DNA of 64,000 nt from Nonomuraea thailandensis (GTDB lineage: Bacteria; Actinomycetota; Actinomycetes; Streptosporangiales; Streptosporangiaceae): assembly GCF_024172165.1 (NCBI RefSeq), contig NZ_JAMZEB010000002.1:8840501-8904500 (forward strand). The letters are read 5' to 3'. The stretch's first letter is position 1. Each line of letters begins with the position of its first letter. Below, piece after piece: positions 36,025 to 44,090 of the stretch. The position numbers were made by a program, and so were the translations under genes. Below the pieces are notes generated by a model. That model was given only the letters and a program-made list of their open reading frames with translations, was not told the DNA's origin and searched no databases.

Positions 36025-36297
36025 TCACTGCGTGGCGGTGTCGATGTTCTGGCGGTACGTCGTGATGACCCGCGAAGCCTCACCCAGCTCCTCGGCCATC
36101 CGCTGGAACGCCGTCCGGTAGTTCTGCCACGACTGCTGGAAGCGCTGCGCGCCCTGCCCCGTCCACGCGGTGCCGACCTTGGCGGCCTCGCGGTCGAGAG
36201 CGGTCATCGTGGCGCGTACCGCCTCGGCCTGCTGGGTGAACTGGTTGGACATCTGCTGCATTTCCTGCAGATTTCCGCCGACCATGCTGTGGCTCAT
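36025..36297 (-). CDS. WXG100-family protein
   Basis: 90 residues. The WXG turn is VGTAWTGQGAQRFQQSW with the usual downstream Trp. Helices lie on both sides, and the C-terminus is YRQNIDTATQ. It is a single (unpaired) EsxA-like gene at the right end of the ESX locus, 95 bp upstream of mycP on the same strand. It may homodimerise or pair with one of the other WXG100 proteins. GGAGG lies upstream of the ATG. Confidence 0.92.
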   Translation of the reverse strand: MSHSMVGGNLQEMQQMSNQFTQQAEAVRATMTALDREAAKVGTAWTGQGAQRFQQSWQNYRTAFQRMAEELGEASRVITTYRQNIDTATQ

Positions 36298-36417
36298 GCA
36301 TACCTCCTGGCGCCTGTCAAAGCGCCATCACCCTAAGGAAGCACTCCCGGACATCGCCGCCGTTATGCCGAGCGGCTATGGTCTACCCGAGGAATGTTCG
36401 GATCGCGTGGGGGGCTC

Positions 36418-37137
36418 ATGCGCGAGGTCGTGGTCACCGGGGGCGGCACCGGCATCGGGTACGCCGTCGCCGCCGCCTTCGCCTCGCTCGGCGACCAGGT
36501 CACCATCACCGGCCGCCGCGAGGACGTGCTCGGCAAGGCCGCCGGCGACATCGGGGCGCGGTTCCTGCCGTTCGACGCCTCCAGCCCCGCCGAGGTGCAG
36601 GCCGCGCTGGCCCACCTGCCCGAGCGGGTGGACATCCTGGTCAACAACGCCGGCGGCAACACCAACCTGGGCCGCAGGCAGCCGCACGAGCTGACCGACG
36701 TGGCCGAGGCCTGGTGGGCCAACCTCAACGCCAACCTCATGTCCGCCGTGCTCGTCACGACCGCGCTCGCGCCGCGCATGGCCGAAGGCGGCCGGATCGT
36801 CTCGATCGGCTCGATCGCCGCCAGGGGCACCGGCTCCGGCTCGTACGGCGCCGCCAAGGCCGCCATGGAGTCCTGGACCGCCGACCTGGCCGCCGAGCTC
36901 GGCCCTCGCGGCATCACCGCGAACGTCGTCTCCCCCGGCCTCGTCCTCGACACCGAGTTCTTCAGGGGCCGGCTGACCGACGAAGGCATCAGGGCGCGGG
37001 TGGAGAACACCCGCAACGGCCGTCCTGGCAGCCCCGCCGACGTGGCCGATACCGTGCTCTTCTTGGCCTCCCCCGGTGCCCGGCACGTCACGGGGCAGGT
37101 GCTTCACGTGAACGGCGGCGCGTACCTGGGCCGCTGA
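36418..37137 (+). CDS. SDR-family oxidoreductase
   Basis: 239 residues. It has the classical short-chain dehydrogenase fold: TGGGTGIG for the dinucleotide, NNAGG, catalytic Ser in SIGSIAA and YGAAK as the YxxxK pair, then SPGLVLDT. The C-terminus VNGGAYLGR is typical of 3-oxoacyl-ACP-reductase-like members. The ATG at 36418 follows GGGGGG. It ends 23 bp before the biotin carboxylase gene on the same strand, so the two may be co-expressed. The substrate cannot be predicted. Confidence 0.88.
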   Translation: MREVVVTGGGTGIGYAVAAAFASLGDQVTITGRREDVLGKAAGDIGARFLPFDASSPAEVQAALAHLPERVDILVNNAGGNTNLGRRQPHELTDVAEAWWANLNANLMSAVLVTTALAPRMAEGGRIVSIGSIAARGTGSGSYGAAKAAMESWTADLAAELGPRGITANVVSPGLVLDTEFFRGRLTDEGIRARVENTRNGRPGSPADVADTVLFLASPGARHVTGQVLHVNGGAYLGR

Positions 37138-37160
37138 CCCTAGGAGGAAGGACAACGCAG

Positions 37161-38912
37161 GTGCGGAAGGTTCTGATCGCCAACCGCGGCGAGATCGCCG
37201 TACGTGTGGCCCGGGCTTGTGCGGACTCCGGGATCGGCAGCGTCGCGGTCTACGCCGACCAGGACCTCGACGCCCTGCACGTCAAGGTCGCCGACGAGGC
37301 GTACGCGCTGGGCGGCCAGAGCCCGGCCGAGACCTACCTCGACATCGGCAAGCTGCTCGACGTCGCGCGCCGCTCCGGCGCGGACGCCGTGCACCCCGGC
37401 TACGGCTTCCTGGCCGAGAACGCCGAGTTCGCCCAGGCCGTCATCGACGCCGGCCTGACCTGGATCGGCCCGCCGCCCGCCGCCATCGCCGCGCTCGGCG
37501 ACAAGGTGCAGGCCAGGCACATCGCCCAGAAGGTCGGCGCGCCGCTGGTCGCGGGCACCAAGGACCCGGTGGCCGACGTGTCGGAGGTGGTGGCGTTCGC
37601 CGAGGAGCACGGGCTGCCGATCGCGATCAAGGCCGCGTACGGCGGCGGCGGGCGCGGCATCAAGGTGGCGCGCCGCATCGAGGAGGTCGCCGAGCTGTAC
37701 GAGTCGGCCGTACGCGAGGCGGTCGTCTCCTTCGGGCGCGGCGAGTGCTTCGTCGAGCGCTACCTCGACCGGCCCCGCCACGTCGAGACCCAGTGCCTGG
37801 CCGACCGGGCGGGCAACGTCGTCGTGGTCAGCTCCCGCGACTGCTCCCTCCAGCGCCGCCACCAGAAGCTGGTGGAGGAGGCGCCGGCGCCGTTCCTGAC
37901 CCCCGAGCAGGTGGAGATCCTCTACTCCAGCTCCAAGGCCATCCTCAAGGAGGCCGGCTACACCGGGGCCGGCACCTGCGAGTTCCTCGTCGGGCAGGAC
38001 GGCACCATCTCCTTCCTGGAGGTCAACACCCGGCTGCAGGTCGAGCACCCCGTCACCGAGGAGGTGTCGGGCATCGACCTGGTGCGCGAGATGTTCAGGA
38101 TCGCCGACGGCGAGCTGCTCGGCTACGACGACCCGGCCCTGCGCGGCCACTCGATCGAGTTCCGGATCAACGCCGAGGACGCCGGCCGCAACTTCCTGCC
38201 CGCCCCCGGCACGCTGACCACCATGCGCGCGCCCTCCGGGCCCGGGGTGCGCCTCGACTCCGGCTACGAGGCCGGCATGACGGTGCCCGGGACGTTCGAC
38301 TCGCTGGTGGCCAAGCTGATCGTGACCGGGCGGACCAGGCAGGAGGCGCTGGAGCGGGCGCGGCGGGCGCTGGCCGAGTTCGAGATCACCGGGATGCCGA
38401 CCGTGCTGCCGTTCCACCGGGCGGTCGTCGCCGATCCGGCGTTCACGTCGGCGCCGTTCTCGGTCCACACGCGGTGGATCGAGACGGAGTGGGACAACCC
38501 CGTGGCGCCGTACGACGGCGAGGTGGCCTCCTCCGGCGGGGACGCCGGGCGGGAGACGGTGACGGTCGAGGTCGGCGGCAAGCGGCTGGAGGTCGTCCTG
38601 CCCGCCGGCCTGGGCGCCTCGTCCGCGCCCGCCACCGTCGCCAAGACTCCGCGGCGGGCGGGGAGCAAGGCCAGGAAGGGGTCGGCCGCGGGCGGCGACG
38701 CGCTGGTCAGCCCGATGCAGGGGACGATCGTGAAGATCGTGGCGTCCGACGGCGACGTGGTGAACGAAGGGGACACGGTCGTCGTACTGGAGGCCATGAA
38801 GATGGAGCAGCCGCTGGCGGCGCACAAGTCGGGCACCGTCACGGGCCTGGCGGCGGCGATCGGCCAGACGGTCACGGCCGGCGCCACGATCTGCGAGATC
38901 AAGAACACCTGA
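37161..38912 (+). CDS. Acyl-CoA carboxylase alpha subunit (biotin carboxylase + BCCP)
   Basis: 583 residues. The N-terminal biotin carboxylase domain (RKVLIANRGEIAVRVARA), ATP-grasp with GGGGRGIKVA, catalytic region ECFVERYLDRPRHVETQ and EVNTRLQVEHPVTEE precede a short linker. A C-terminal biotinyl domain carries EAMKMEQ (biotin Lys about 547). This is the actinobacterial AccA/PccA-type alpha chain of acetyl- or propionyl-CoA carboxylase. The GTG at 37161 follows GGAGGAAGG. No beta (carboxyltransferase) gene is nearby. Confidence 0.94.
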   Translation: MRKVLIANRGEIAVRVARACADSGIGSVAVYADQDLDALHVKVADEAYALGGQSPAETYLDIGKLLDVARRSGADAVHPGYGFLAENAEFAQAVIDAGLTWIGPPPAAIAALGDKVQARHIAQKVGAPLVAGTKDPVADVSEVVAFAEEHGLPIAIKAAYGGGGRGIKVARRIEEVAELYESAVREAVVSFGRGECFVERYLDRPRHVETQCLADRAGNVVVVSSRDCSLQRRHQKLVEEAPAPFLTPEQVEILYSSSKAILKEAGYTGAGTCEFLVGQDGTISFLEVNTRLQVEHPVTEEVSGIDLVREMFRIADGELLGYDDPALRGHSIEFRINAEDAGRNFLPAPGTLTTMRAPSGPGVRLDSGYEAGMTVPGTFDSLVAKLIVTGRTRQEALERARRALAEFEITGMPTVLPFHRAVVADPAFTSAPFSVHTRWIETEWDNPVAPYDGEVASSGGDAGRETVTVEVGGKRLEVVLPAGLGASSAPATVAKTPRRAGSKARKGSAAGGDALVSPMQGTIVKIVASDGDVVNEGDTVVVLEAMKMEQPLAAHKSGTVTGLAAAIGQTVTAGATICEIKNT

Positions 38913-39214
38913 GGGGTACGCGCCCGGCGACGGGGCGTGAGGGCGCGTGCTGCGCAAGGGACGGCGGGCGAGGGGGGGGTGCGCTGCGCAAGGGGCGGCG
39001 GGCGAGGGGGCGTGCACGCCTGGGTGACGGCACGCCAGGGGGCGTGCGCCCGGCGTGACGGCCCCTTGACTGTGAATCTCCCGGCCCGCGCACAACCGGT
39101 GCCCAGCTCTTCGGCCACGATGTGCGCCTGCATGTCCCCGGACGGGTAGCGTGCCCAGTGAGGAACTTTGCCGACCGCCCATTCGTCCTCAAGGGCGAAG
39201 GAGGCTTGCTGCCA
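38913..39214. other. Intergenic region with 34-bp-spaced direct repeats
   Basis: About 300 bp without a supported gene. Two direct repeats, CTGCGCAAGGG-R-CGGCGGGCG-AGGGGG, begin at 38950 and 38984. Further G-rich stretches follow to about 39060, with a CTTGACTGTG sequence at 39065-39074 whose TTGACT (39066-39071) could be a -35 box. The downstream glycine-rich membrane-protein gene must be expressed from this region. No clear -10 was identified. Confidence 0.5.
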
Positions 39215-40594
39215 ATGACCCATTCGCTGCGCCGAGCAGGGGCCGCGTTCGCGGCTCTGATCGCCGGTCTGATCGTCGTTCTTGCGCTGTCCCCTGCCGC
39301 CAACGCGGCGGCCCCTCCGGACGCGAACTCCGTGGTGTCCAACTGGAAGAAGGACCCGCTCTACGCGGCGTCCGGCTCCTCGTTGTCGTCCGGCCAGCAG
39401 AGCGAGATCAATGACGCGCTCAAGGGCGCCACCACCAAGATCTACGCCGTTGCGCTGCCTGACGGCACTGTGGACGGCACCACCGTTGGGCCCTACCTGT
39501 CCCAGCTGAACACGGCGCTGAGCGCCGCCGGCCGCCCCAGCGCGACGATCGTCGTGCTCGACGGCCAGACGATGTTCGCCGCCTCGAGCGCCCTGAAGCG
39601 GCAGGGTCTGGCAGCCCAGCTGTCCGACCTCTCGGTCAACGCCAACTCGGGTGACGTCGTGGCCGGCATGAAGGACTTCGCCAACCGTGTGGACATGGCC
39701 GCCAAGGGCGACCGTTCGGCCCTGTCCTCCGGCAGCCAGGCCAACCCGGGTGCCGGCGGCACCGCCGCCCTGGTCGGCCTGGGCGCGCTGCTCCTGGTCG
39801 GCGGTGGCGGCTACTTCCTCTACTCCAGCAACAAGAAGAAGAAGCGGGCCATCCAGGAGGCCAAGGACCTCGCCGCGGTCAAGCAGACCGTCGAGGAGGA
39901 CGTCACCAAGCTCGGCGAGGAGATCACCGCCCTCGACACCGACGTCACGCTGGCCGGCCAGGGCGGCGGGCACATCGACGAGTGGCAGACGGCGCTCGAC
40001 TCCTACGAGAAGGCCAAGACCCAGCTCGACACCGTCCAGCGGCCCGACCAGGTCCGCGAGGTCACCCAGACCCTGGAGGACGGCCGCTACGCGCTGGCCG
40101 TGGTGAAGGCCAAGGTCAACAACGAGCCGGTGCCCGACCGCCGGGCCCCCTGCTTCTTCAACCCGCAGCACGGCCCGTCCGTGCGCGACGTGCGCTGGGC
40201 CCCGCCCGGCGGCGCGGTGCGCGACGTGCCCGCCTGCCGGATGGACGCGGAGGCCGTGGAGCGCGGCTTCGACCCGCAGATGCGCGAGGTCATGGTCGAC
40301 GGCCAGCGCAGGCCGTACTACGACGCGGGCCCCGCCTACCAGCCGTACGCGTACGGCTACTACGGCGGCTTCGGCGACATCATGACCGGCATGTTCATCG
40401 GCACCATGATGGGCAGCATGCTCAGCGGCGGCTTCGGCTACGGCGGCTACGGCGCCGGCTACGCCGAGGGCTACTCCGACGCGGGCGGCGGCATGGGCGG
40501 CGACTTCGGCGGCGGAGACAGCGGCGGCGGCTGGGGAGACTTCGGCGGCGGCGGCGACTTCGGCGGCGGAGACTTCGGCGGCGGCGACTGGTAA
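39215..40594 (+). CDS. Membrane protein with N-terminal TPM-like domain and Gly-rich tail
   Basis: 459 residues. A signal peptide (ALSPAANAAA), a roughly 150-residue extracytoplasmic domain resembling TPM-type folds (KIYAVALPDG, ATIVVLDGQTMFA), a membrane helix (ALVGLGALLLVGGGGYFLY) followed by KKKK, and a cytoplasmic coiled region (VKQTVEEDVTKLGEEI) are visible. A Tyr/Gly-rich C-terminus ends in GGGDFGGGDW-type repeats. The ATG at 39215 lies 13 bases after GGAGG, which is long. Function unknown; TPM proteins have been linked to membrane or photosystem quality control elsewhere. Confidence 0.8.
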   Translation: MTHSLRRAGAAFAALIAGLIVVLALSPAANAAAPPDANSVVSNWKKDPLYAASGSSLSSGQQSEINDALKGATTKIYAVALPDGTVDGTTVGPYLSQLNTALSAAGRPSATIVVLDGQTMFAASSALKRQGLAAQLSDLSVNANSGDVVAGMKDFANRVDMAAKGDRSALSSGSQANPGAGGTAALVGLGALLLVGGGGYFLYSSNKKKKRAIQEAKDLAAVKQTVEEDVTKLGEEITALDTDVTLAGQGGGHIDEWQTALDSYEKAKTQLDTVQRPDQVREVTQTLEDGRYALAVVKAKVNNEPVPDRRAPCFFNPQHGPSVRDVRWAPPGGAVRDVPACRMDAEAVERGFDPQMREVMVDGQRRPYYDAGPAYQPYAYGYYGGFGDIMTGMFIGTMMGSMLSGGFGYGGYGAGYAEGYSDAGGGMGGDFGGGDSGGGWGDFGGGGDFGGGDFGGGDW

Positions 40595-40615
40595 CAGCCA
40601 CGCGATAGGCCAGGC

Positions 40616-40651
40616 AGAAGCCTCAGATCCGATTCGTGATCTGAGGCTTCT
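40616..40651 (+). terminator. Strong stem-loop terminator
   Basis: A perfect 14-bp inverted repeat: left arm 40616-40629 (AGAAGCCTCAGATC), eight-base loop, right arm 40638-40651. It is placed 22 bp after the stop of the glycine-rich membrane protein, with CTT at the end of the right arm. A rho-independent terminator, possibly also serving the convergent small secreted-protein gene ending at 40738. Confidence 0.85.
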
Positions 40652-40737
40652 TGCTGTTCGAAGGCAAGGCCGGGGCGCACGGCCGAGCTGCGTAACCCGG
40701 CCCGCGGCCGTCCGATGGGGCCTTGGGGCGCTCCCGC

Positions 40738-41013
40738 TCAGCCCTGGAAGCTTCCTCCCAGGTCCTTGTCGACCTCGGCCGTGGCTTCATGCACCCACGC
40801 ACCGTCGACGCACTTGTACCCGGCGTGATCGACGTACCCCTCGGGATGGAGACCCCCTCCGCCCTGCCCCGACGCGGGGTGCTCCTCGTAGTCGGACCTG
40901 GGGACACAGTTGGCCGCGGCCGGGGAGCCGGCGGCCACGACGACGGCACCGGCGACGAAGACGGCGGCCACGGCCACCCGGAGTCGTGGCAGGGTGTGAT
41001 GAAGAGTACGCAC
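40738..41013 (-). CDS. Small secreted protein, unknown function
   Basis: 91 residues from a GTG at 41013. A twin set of basic/His residues is followed by a hydrophobic signal sequence (VAVAAVFVAGAVVVAAG, cut near SPAAA). The mature part is about 55 residues with two Cys (NCVPRSDYEEHP, YKCVDGAWVH), probably a disulfide. There is no strong ribosome-binding site, so the start is uncertain. It lies 23 bp after the TetR stop on the same strand. No family recognised. Confidence 0.55.
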   Translation of the reverse strand: MRTLHHTLPRLRVAVAAVFVAGAVVVAAGSPAAANCVPRSDYEEHPASGQGGGGLHPEGYVDHAGYKCVDGAWVHEATAEVDKDLGGSFQG

Positions 41014-41036
41014 ACCGTGATGATAGGCGTGCGACG

Positions 41037-41696
41037 TCACCTCTGGAGGAGGGTGGCCGCCAGGATCCCGGCGAGCCATTCCTCGTACTCGGCCTCGCTC
41101 CACTCGCAGACCTCGATCAGCTTCTCGAAGTTCTCCGTCGAGGTGAGGACGTAGATCTCCTCGGCCGCCCTGGCCGGCGTGAGGCCAGGCCGCAGGACGC
41201 CGAGCGCGTGCAGGTGATGGGCGGGCCCGTGGCCGCCCTTCAGCCTCTCGCGTTCGATGTCCGCCAGGACCTCCTGGAGCCCCGCGTCGGCCGGGGAGGC
41301 GGCGGCGGCCGCGCGCAGGACGCGGTGCACGGGCTGGACGCGCCGGAGGATCCCGGTGGCCATGGCGGCGTACCGGGCCAGCTTGCGCGCGGGATCGGGC
41401 TCGTCGATGATCGCCTGGACCTCGGGGCGGCCGGCCTGCGGCAGGGGCCGGGCGTCGCCGGCCAGCGTGATGTCGTAGACGAGCTTGGCGAGGGCGGGCT
41501 TGCCGCCGGGCGAGGACGTGTACAGCGTCTGGAGCGCCACGCCCGCCTCGCGGGCGACCTCGGCCATGGTCGTGTCGGCGTAGCCCTTCCTGATCATCAG
41601 CTCGCGCGCCGCGGCCGCGATCTTCTGCCGCGTGGCCTCGGCCTGCTCCTGCCGCAGGGCGCTGGAGTAGGAACGGCGCTTCTTCTGCTCAGTCAT
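41037..41696 (-). CDS. TetR-family transcriptional regulator
   Basis: 219 residues. The N-terminal HTH has TRQKIAAAARELMIRKGYADTTMAEVAREAGVALQTLY, the standard TetR signature. The ligand domain is unassigned. It is divergent from a DUF1772-like membrane protein; the gap contains an inverted repeat (ACTAGAAGCG at 41725-41734 with its complement at 41752-41761) that may be its operator. The related RTX gene at 43410-43988 carries part of the same element, suggesting a small regulon. Confidence 0.92.
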   Translation of the reverse strand: MTEQKKRRSYSSALRQEQAEATRQKIAAAARELMIRKGYADTTMAEVAREAGVALQTLYTSSPGGKPALAKLVYDITLAGDARPLPQAGRPEVQAIIDEPDPARKLARYAAMATGILRRVQPVHRVLRAAAAASPADAGLQEVLADIERERLKGGHGPAHHLHALGVLRPGLTPARAAEEIYVLTSTENFEKLIEVCEWSEAEYEEWLAGILAATLLQR

Positions 41697-41720
41697 CGCG
41701 CACCATGATTCCAGACCTGG

Positions 41721-41761
41721 ATTGACTAGAAGCGTATCTAATGAAAGAGTTCGCTTCTAGT
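41721..41761 (+). promoter_or_regulatory. Promoter/operator element shared with the RTX gene, copy 1
   Basis: Positions 41721-41750 contain ATTGACTAGAAG, four variable bases and TCTAATGAAAGAGT. At 44029-44058, on the opposite strand and also upstream of a gene, 27 of 30 bases are identical. TTGACT (41723-41728) resembles a -35 box. Overlapping it, ACTAGAAGCG (41725-41734) and CGCTTCTAGT (41752-41761) form a perfect 10-bp inverted repeat. The element lies between the tetR start and the GTG of the DUF1772-like gene, so control by this TetR protein is likely. Confidence 0.65.
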
Positions 41762-41788
41762 AGATCCTTCTCGTGGAAGGAAGGTGCG

Positions 41789-42256
41789 GTGACTTCGGTG
41801 CTTGCCGCGTCCAGAATGCTCGCGCTACTGCTGGTCGGCCTGTACGCGGGCGGCGTCGCCTTCGTGGTGCTCGCCCCGTCCGTGACCCGCCTGCCGGGGC
41901 CCGCGTACGTCCGGTACTGGCAGGCGCTCAACGCCGACTACGGCCGGGCCATGCCGCCGCTGCTGCTGGCCGGCATCGCGGCGCTGATCGTCGTGACCGC
42001 CCTGTCGTGGCGGCGCGGCTGGTTCGTCCTCGGCGTCAGCGCCGCCGCCCTGCTCCTGGTGATTCTCACCGTGGTCCTCACCCTGGCGGGCATGGAGCCC
42101 CTCAACCGGGTGGTGGACACCTGGGATCCCGACCTCCTGCCCGCCGACTGGCACGAGACCCGACGGCGGTGGCTGAGCCTGCACCTCGTCCGGACGGTGC
42201 TCGCGCTCGCGGCGTTCGCCTGCCTGATCACCGTCCAGACCCTCGACCGCAACTGA
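41789..42256 (+). CDS. DUF1772-like four-helix membrane protein
   Basis: 155 residues with four hydrophobic segments and the extracytoplasmic loop FVVLAPSVTRLPGPAYVRYWQALNADYGRAMPP, as in DUF1772 (anthrone-oxygenase-like) proteins, which include Trp at the third helix end and a conserved HETRRRW..LH near the fourth. The GTG at 41789 follows GGAAGGAAGG. An upstream in-frame ATG at 41741 lies inside the conserved promoter element and is unlikely to be the start. It is divergent from tetR. Confidence 0.8.
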   Translation: MTSVLAASRMLALLLVGLYAGGVAFVVLAPSVTRLPGPAYVRYWQALNADYGRAMPPLLLAGIAALIVVTALSWRRGWFVLGVSAAALLLVILTVVLTLAGMEPLNRVVDTWDPDLLPADWHETRRRWLSLHLVRTVLALAAFACLITVQTLDRN

Positions 42257-42288
42257 ACGCCGACCCATGAACCCGAGACGGAGACCAC

Positions 42289-42756
42289 ATGAGAAAAACC
42301 CTCACCGGCGCCCTGCTGGCCGCACTCACCCTGCTCACCGCATCGCCGGCGCACGCCGACGTGGTGAACGAGAAGTGGATCGTCGACAAGCCGATCGCGG
42401 GTGGCAAGAGATATTTCCCCGCTTACGGCGCCTACAGCCTCACGGGCCTGGACCCCGACCGCATCCGGCCCACCGGCACGCTCTCCCTGCTCGGGGGCAT
42501 CATCGACGTCGGAGATCGTGACGACCGCTGCACCTGGGTGGTCTTCCGCATCACCTACTACGACTACGAGCAGGCCACGCCCAAGGAGACGGGCAAGCGC
42601 TACCGCAGCTGCGTGCCGCGACAGCGGGTGAAATTCACCTTCCAGCACGAGGACGTCTCCAAGCTCGAAGCCAAGGTCTGCTGGACGGACCTGAACGCCG
42701 TCCCGGACCGGACCTGCGTCGATCCCTACCAGGTGATCTTCAAGACCTACCCGTGA
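42289..42756 (+). CDS. Secreted protein, unknown function
   Basis: 155 residues. A clear signal peptide (KKTL-type basic start, LLAALTLLTASPAHA) precedes a mature domain of about 130 residues with three Cys (DDRCTWVVF, YRSCVPRQR, AKVCWTDL) plus TCVDP. It lies 32 bp after the DUF1772-like gene on the same strand, so the two are likely co-transcribed under the shared TetR-type element. No enzyme motif recognised. Confidence 0.75.
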   Translation: MRKTLTGALLAALTLLTASPAHADVVNEKWIVDKPIAGGKRYFPAYGAYSLTGLDPDRIRPTGTLSLLGGIIDVGDRDDRCTWVVFRITYYDYEQATPKETGKRYRSCVPRQRVKFTFQHEDVSKLEAKVCWTDLNAVPDRTCVDPYQVIFKTYP

Positions 42757-42780
42757 GCCGAGCCGCCCCTGCCCGGCGGG

Positions 42781-43290
42781 CTACTCCAACTGCGCCACCA
42801 GCGTCGCGAGCGACTCCTCCGGCGCCTGACCCGCGGTGTCCACGGTGATGTGGTCGCGCTCCCACGGCTCGTACTCGCGCTCCACCACCTCCTCCCACTC
42901 CGGCAGCCGATGGCCCGGAATGTCGGTGCTGCGGGTGGTCACGCGGCGCCGGTGCTCGTCAGGGGCGGAGCAGATCACCTCCACCTCGGCGACCGGCACC
43001 CCGGCCCGGACTCCCACCTCGCGCCAGGCGTCGCGGGTGATCGACAGCGGGTTCACGGACTCCGCGATCACCGTGAGGCCCTGGCGGAGGTGGTCCTCGG
43101 TGAGGGCGTAGCCGACGGCGTATCCGGCCGGGCCGAGGGGCTGGCGGGCCAGGCCGGAACGGACGATCGCCTGTTCGATGGTGTCGATGCGGACGTGGAC
43201 CGCGCCGGCCAGGCGCCTGGCCAGGAGGCGGGACAGCGTCGTCTTGCCCGTGCCGGGAAGACCGCCGATGACGATGAGCATGCCTCTCAT
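42781..43290 (-). CDS. AAA/P-loop kinase-like protein
   Basis: 169 residues from the ATG at 43290; the ATG at 43281 (MLIVIGG) is an alternative. Walker A GLPGTGKTT near residue 13, then the pattern of small-molecule kinases and chloramphenicol-phosphotransferase-like proteins (RIDTIEQAIVRS, VIAESVNPLSITRDAWREV, a LID region with RRRVTTR). It phosphorylates an unidentified small substrate or nucleotide. It is convergent with the secreted-protein gene ending at 42756. Confidence 0.8.
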   Translation of the reverse strand: MRGMLIVIGGLPGTGKTTLSRLLARRLAGAVHVRIDTIEQAIVRSGLARQPLGPAGYAVGYALTEDHLRQGLTVIAESVNPLSITRDAWREVGVRAGVPVAEVEVICSAPDEHRRRVTTRSTDIPGHRLPEWEEVVEREYEPWERDHITVDTAGQAPEESLATLVAQLE

Positions 43291-43409
43291 GCTGCCGGAA
43301 GCAGGCCGCGCGCGCGTCGTGCGACGTCGGGGTCTGCGCGGTGGCTGCGGGCCCAAGGCTCGTGCTGCACGCCATCCCCCGAGGCCGCGCGCCGTCCGCT
43401 GATCCGCCT

Positions 43410-43988
43410 CTACTCGCAGTTCTCCAGGGTGTCGGGGCCGGGGCCGCCGTCACAGGTGTCGGTGTCCGGGCCGCCTTCGAGGCCGTCCTCGCCCTTGCCG
43501 CCGTTGAGCTCGTCGTTCCCCTTGCCCCCGTTGAGCTCGTCGTCGCCCTTGCCGCCGTTGAGCTCGTCCTTGCCGTCGCCGCCGCGCAGGTCGTCGTCGC
43601 CGTCGCCGCCGATCAGCAGGTCCTCGTTGGTGCCGGCGCGCAGCACGTCGTCGCCGTCGCCGCCCTGGATGACGACCAGGTCGGGGGCCTTCATGTCGAC
43701 GCGGTCGTCCCCGTCGCCGACGGAGATCTTGACGCGCTTGAGCACGGCGAACGACATGACGTCGCCCGGCTCGGCGTCCGGGGTGCACCCCTTGATCGGG
43801 CCGGCGCCGTCATGGAGGTGGAGGTTGTACTTGGCCCTGGTGAGGGTGAGTTCGTTGGCCACGCCGGGCTCGGCGGTGTAACGGAGTTCCTGGCCGACGA
43901 CCGTACAGGTGCCCGCGAACTCGGGCTCGGTCACGGCGGCCTGGGGGCTGAGCAGCGCCAGCGTCGTCAGTAAGGCGGGGAGCGTCAC
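43410..43988 (-). CDS. Secreted calcium-binding RTX-repeat protein
   Basis: 192 residues. A signal peptide (LPALLTTLALLSPQAA) precedes about 65 residues of beta-rich sequence. Tandem nonapeptide RTX repeats of the GGxGxDxLx type (GGDGDDVLRAG, GGDGDDDLRGG, then GGKGDDELN three times) end in a Cys-containing tail. RTX repeats fold on binding Ca2+. The GTG at 43988 follows GAGGAAG. The coding DNA repeats too: three 27-bp units at 43497-43577. Promoter element copy 2 lies just upstream. Confidence 0.88.
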   Translation of the reverse strand: MTLPALLTTLALLSPQAAVTEPEFAGTCTVVGQELRYTAEPGVANELTLTRAKYNLHLHDGAGPIKGCTPDAEPGDVMSFAVLKRVKISVGDGDDRVDMKAPDLVVIQGGDGDDVLRAGTNEDLLIGGDGDDDLRGGDGKDELNGGKGDDELNGGKGNDELNGGKGEDGLEGGPDTDTCDGGPGPDTLENCE

Positions 43989-44028
43989 GGAGCTTCCTCT
44001 TCTCTGCGGCAATATTGGATGTAATTAG

Positions 44029-44058
44029 ACTCTTTCATTAGAGGCTCTTCTAGTCAAT
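44029..44058 (-). promoter_or_regulatory. Promoter/operator element shared with the DUF1772-like gene, copy 2
   Basis: Read on the minus strand the sequence is ATTGACTAGAAG, four bases, TCTAATGAAAGAGT, matching 41721-41750 at 27 of 30 positions. It is 41 bp upstream of the GTG of the RTX gene and in the same orientation relative to its gene as copy 1. The long right arm of the inverted repeat at copy 1 is not retained, which helps to delimit the conserved core. Confidence 0.65.
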
Positions 44059-44090
44059 GAGAAGCGCGCCTGCCACGCCGGGCCAGCAGA

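Noticed and set aside
41741..41788. Upstream ATG for the DUF1772-like gene
   Set aside because: It lies inside the element conserved with the RTX promoter and has no ribosome-binding site; the GTG at 41789 follows GGAAGGAAGG.
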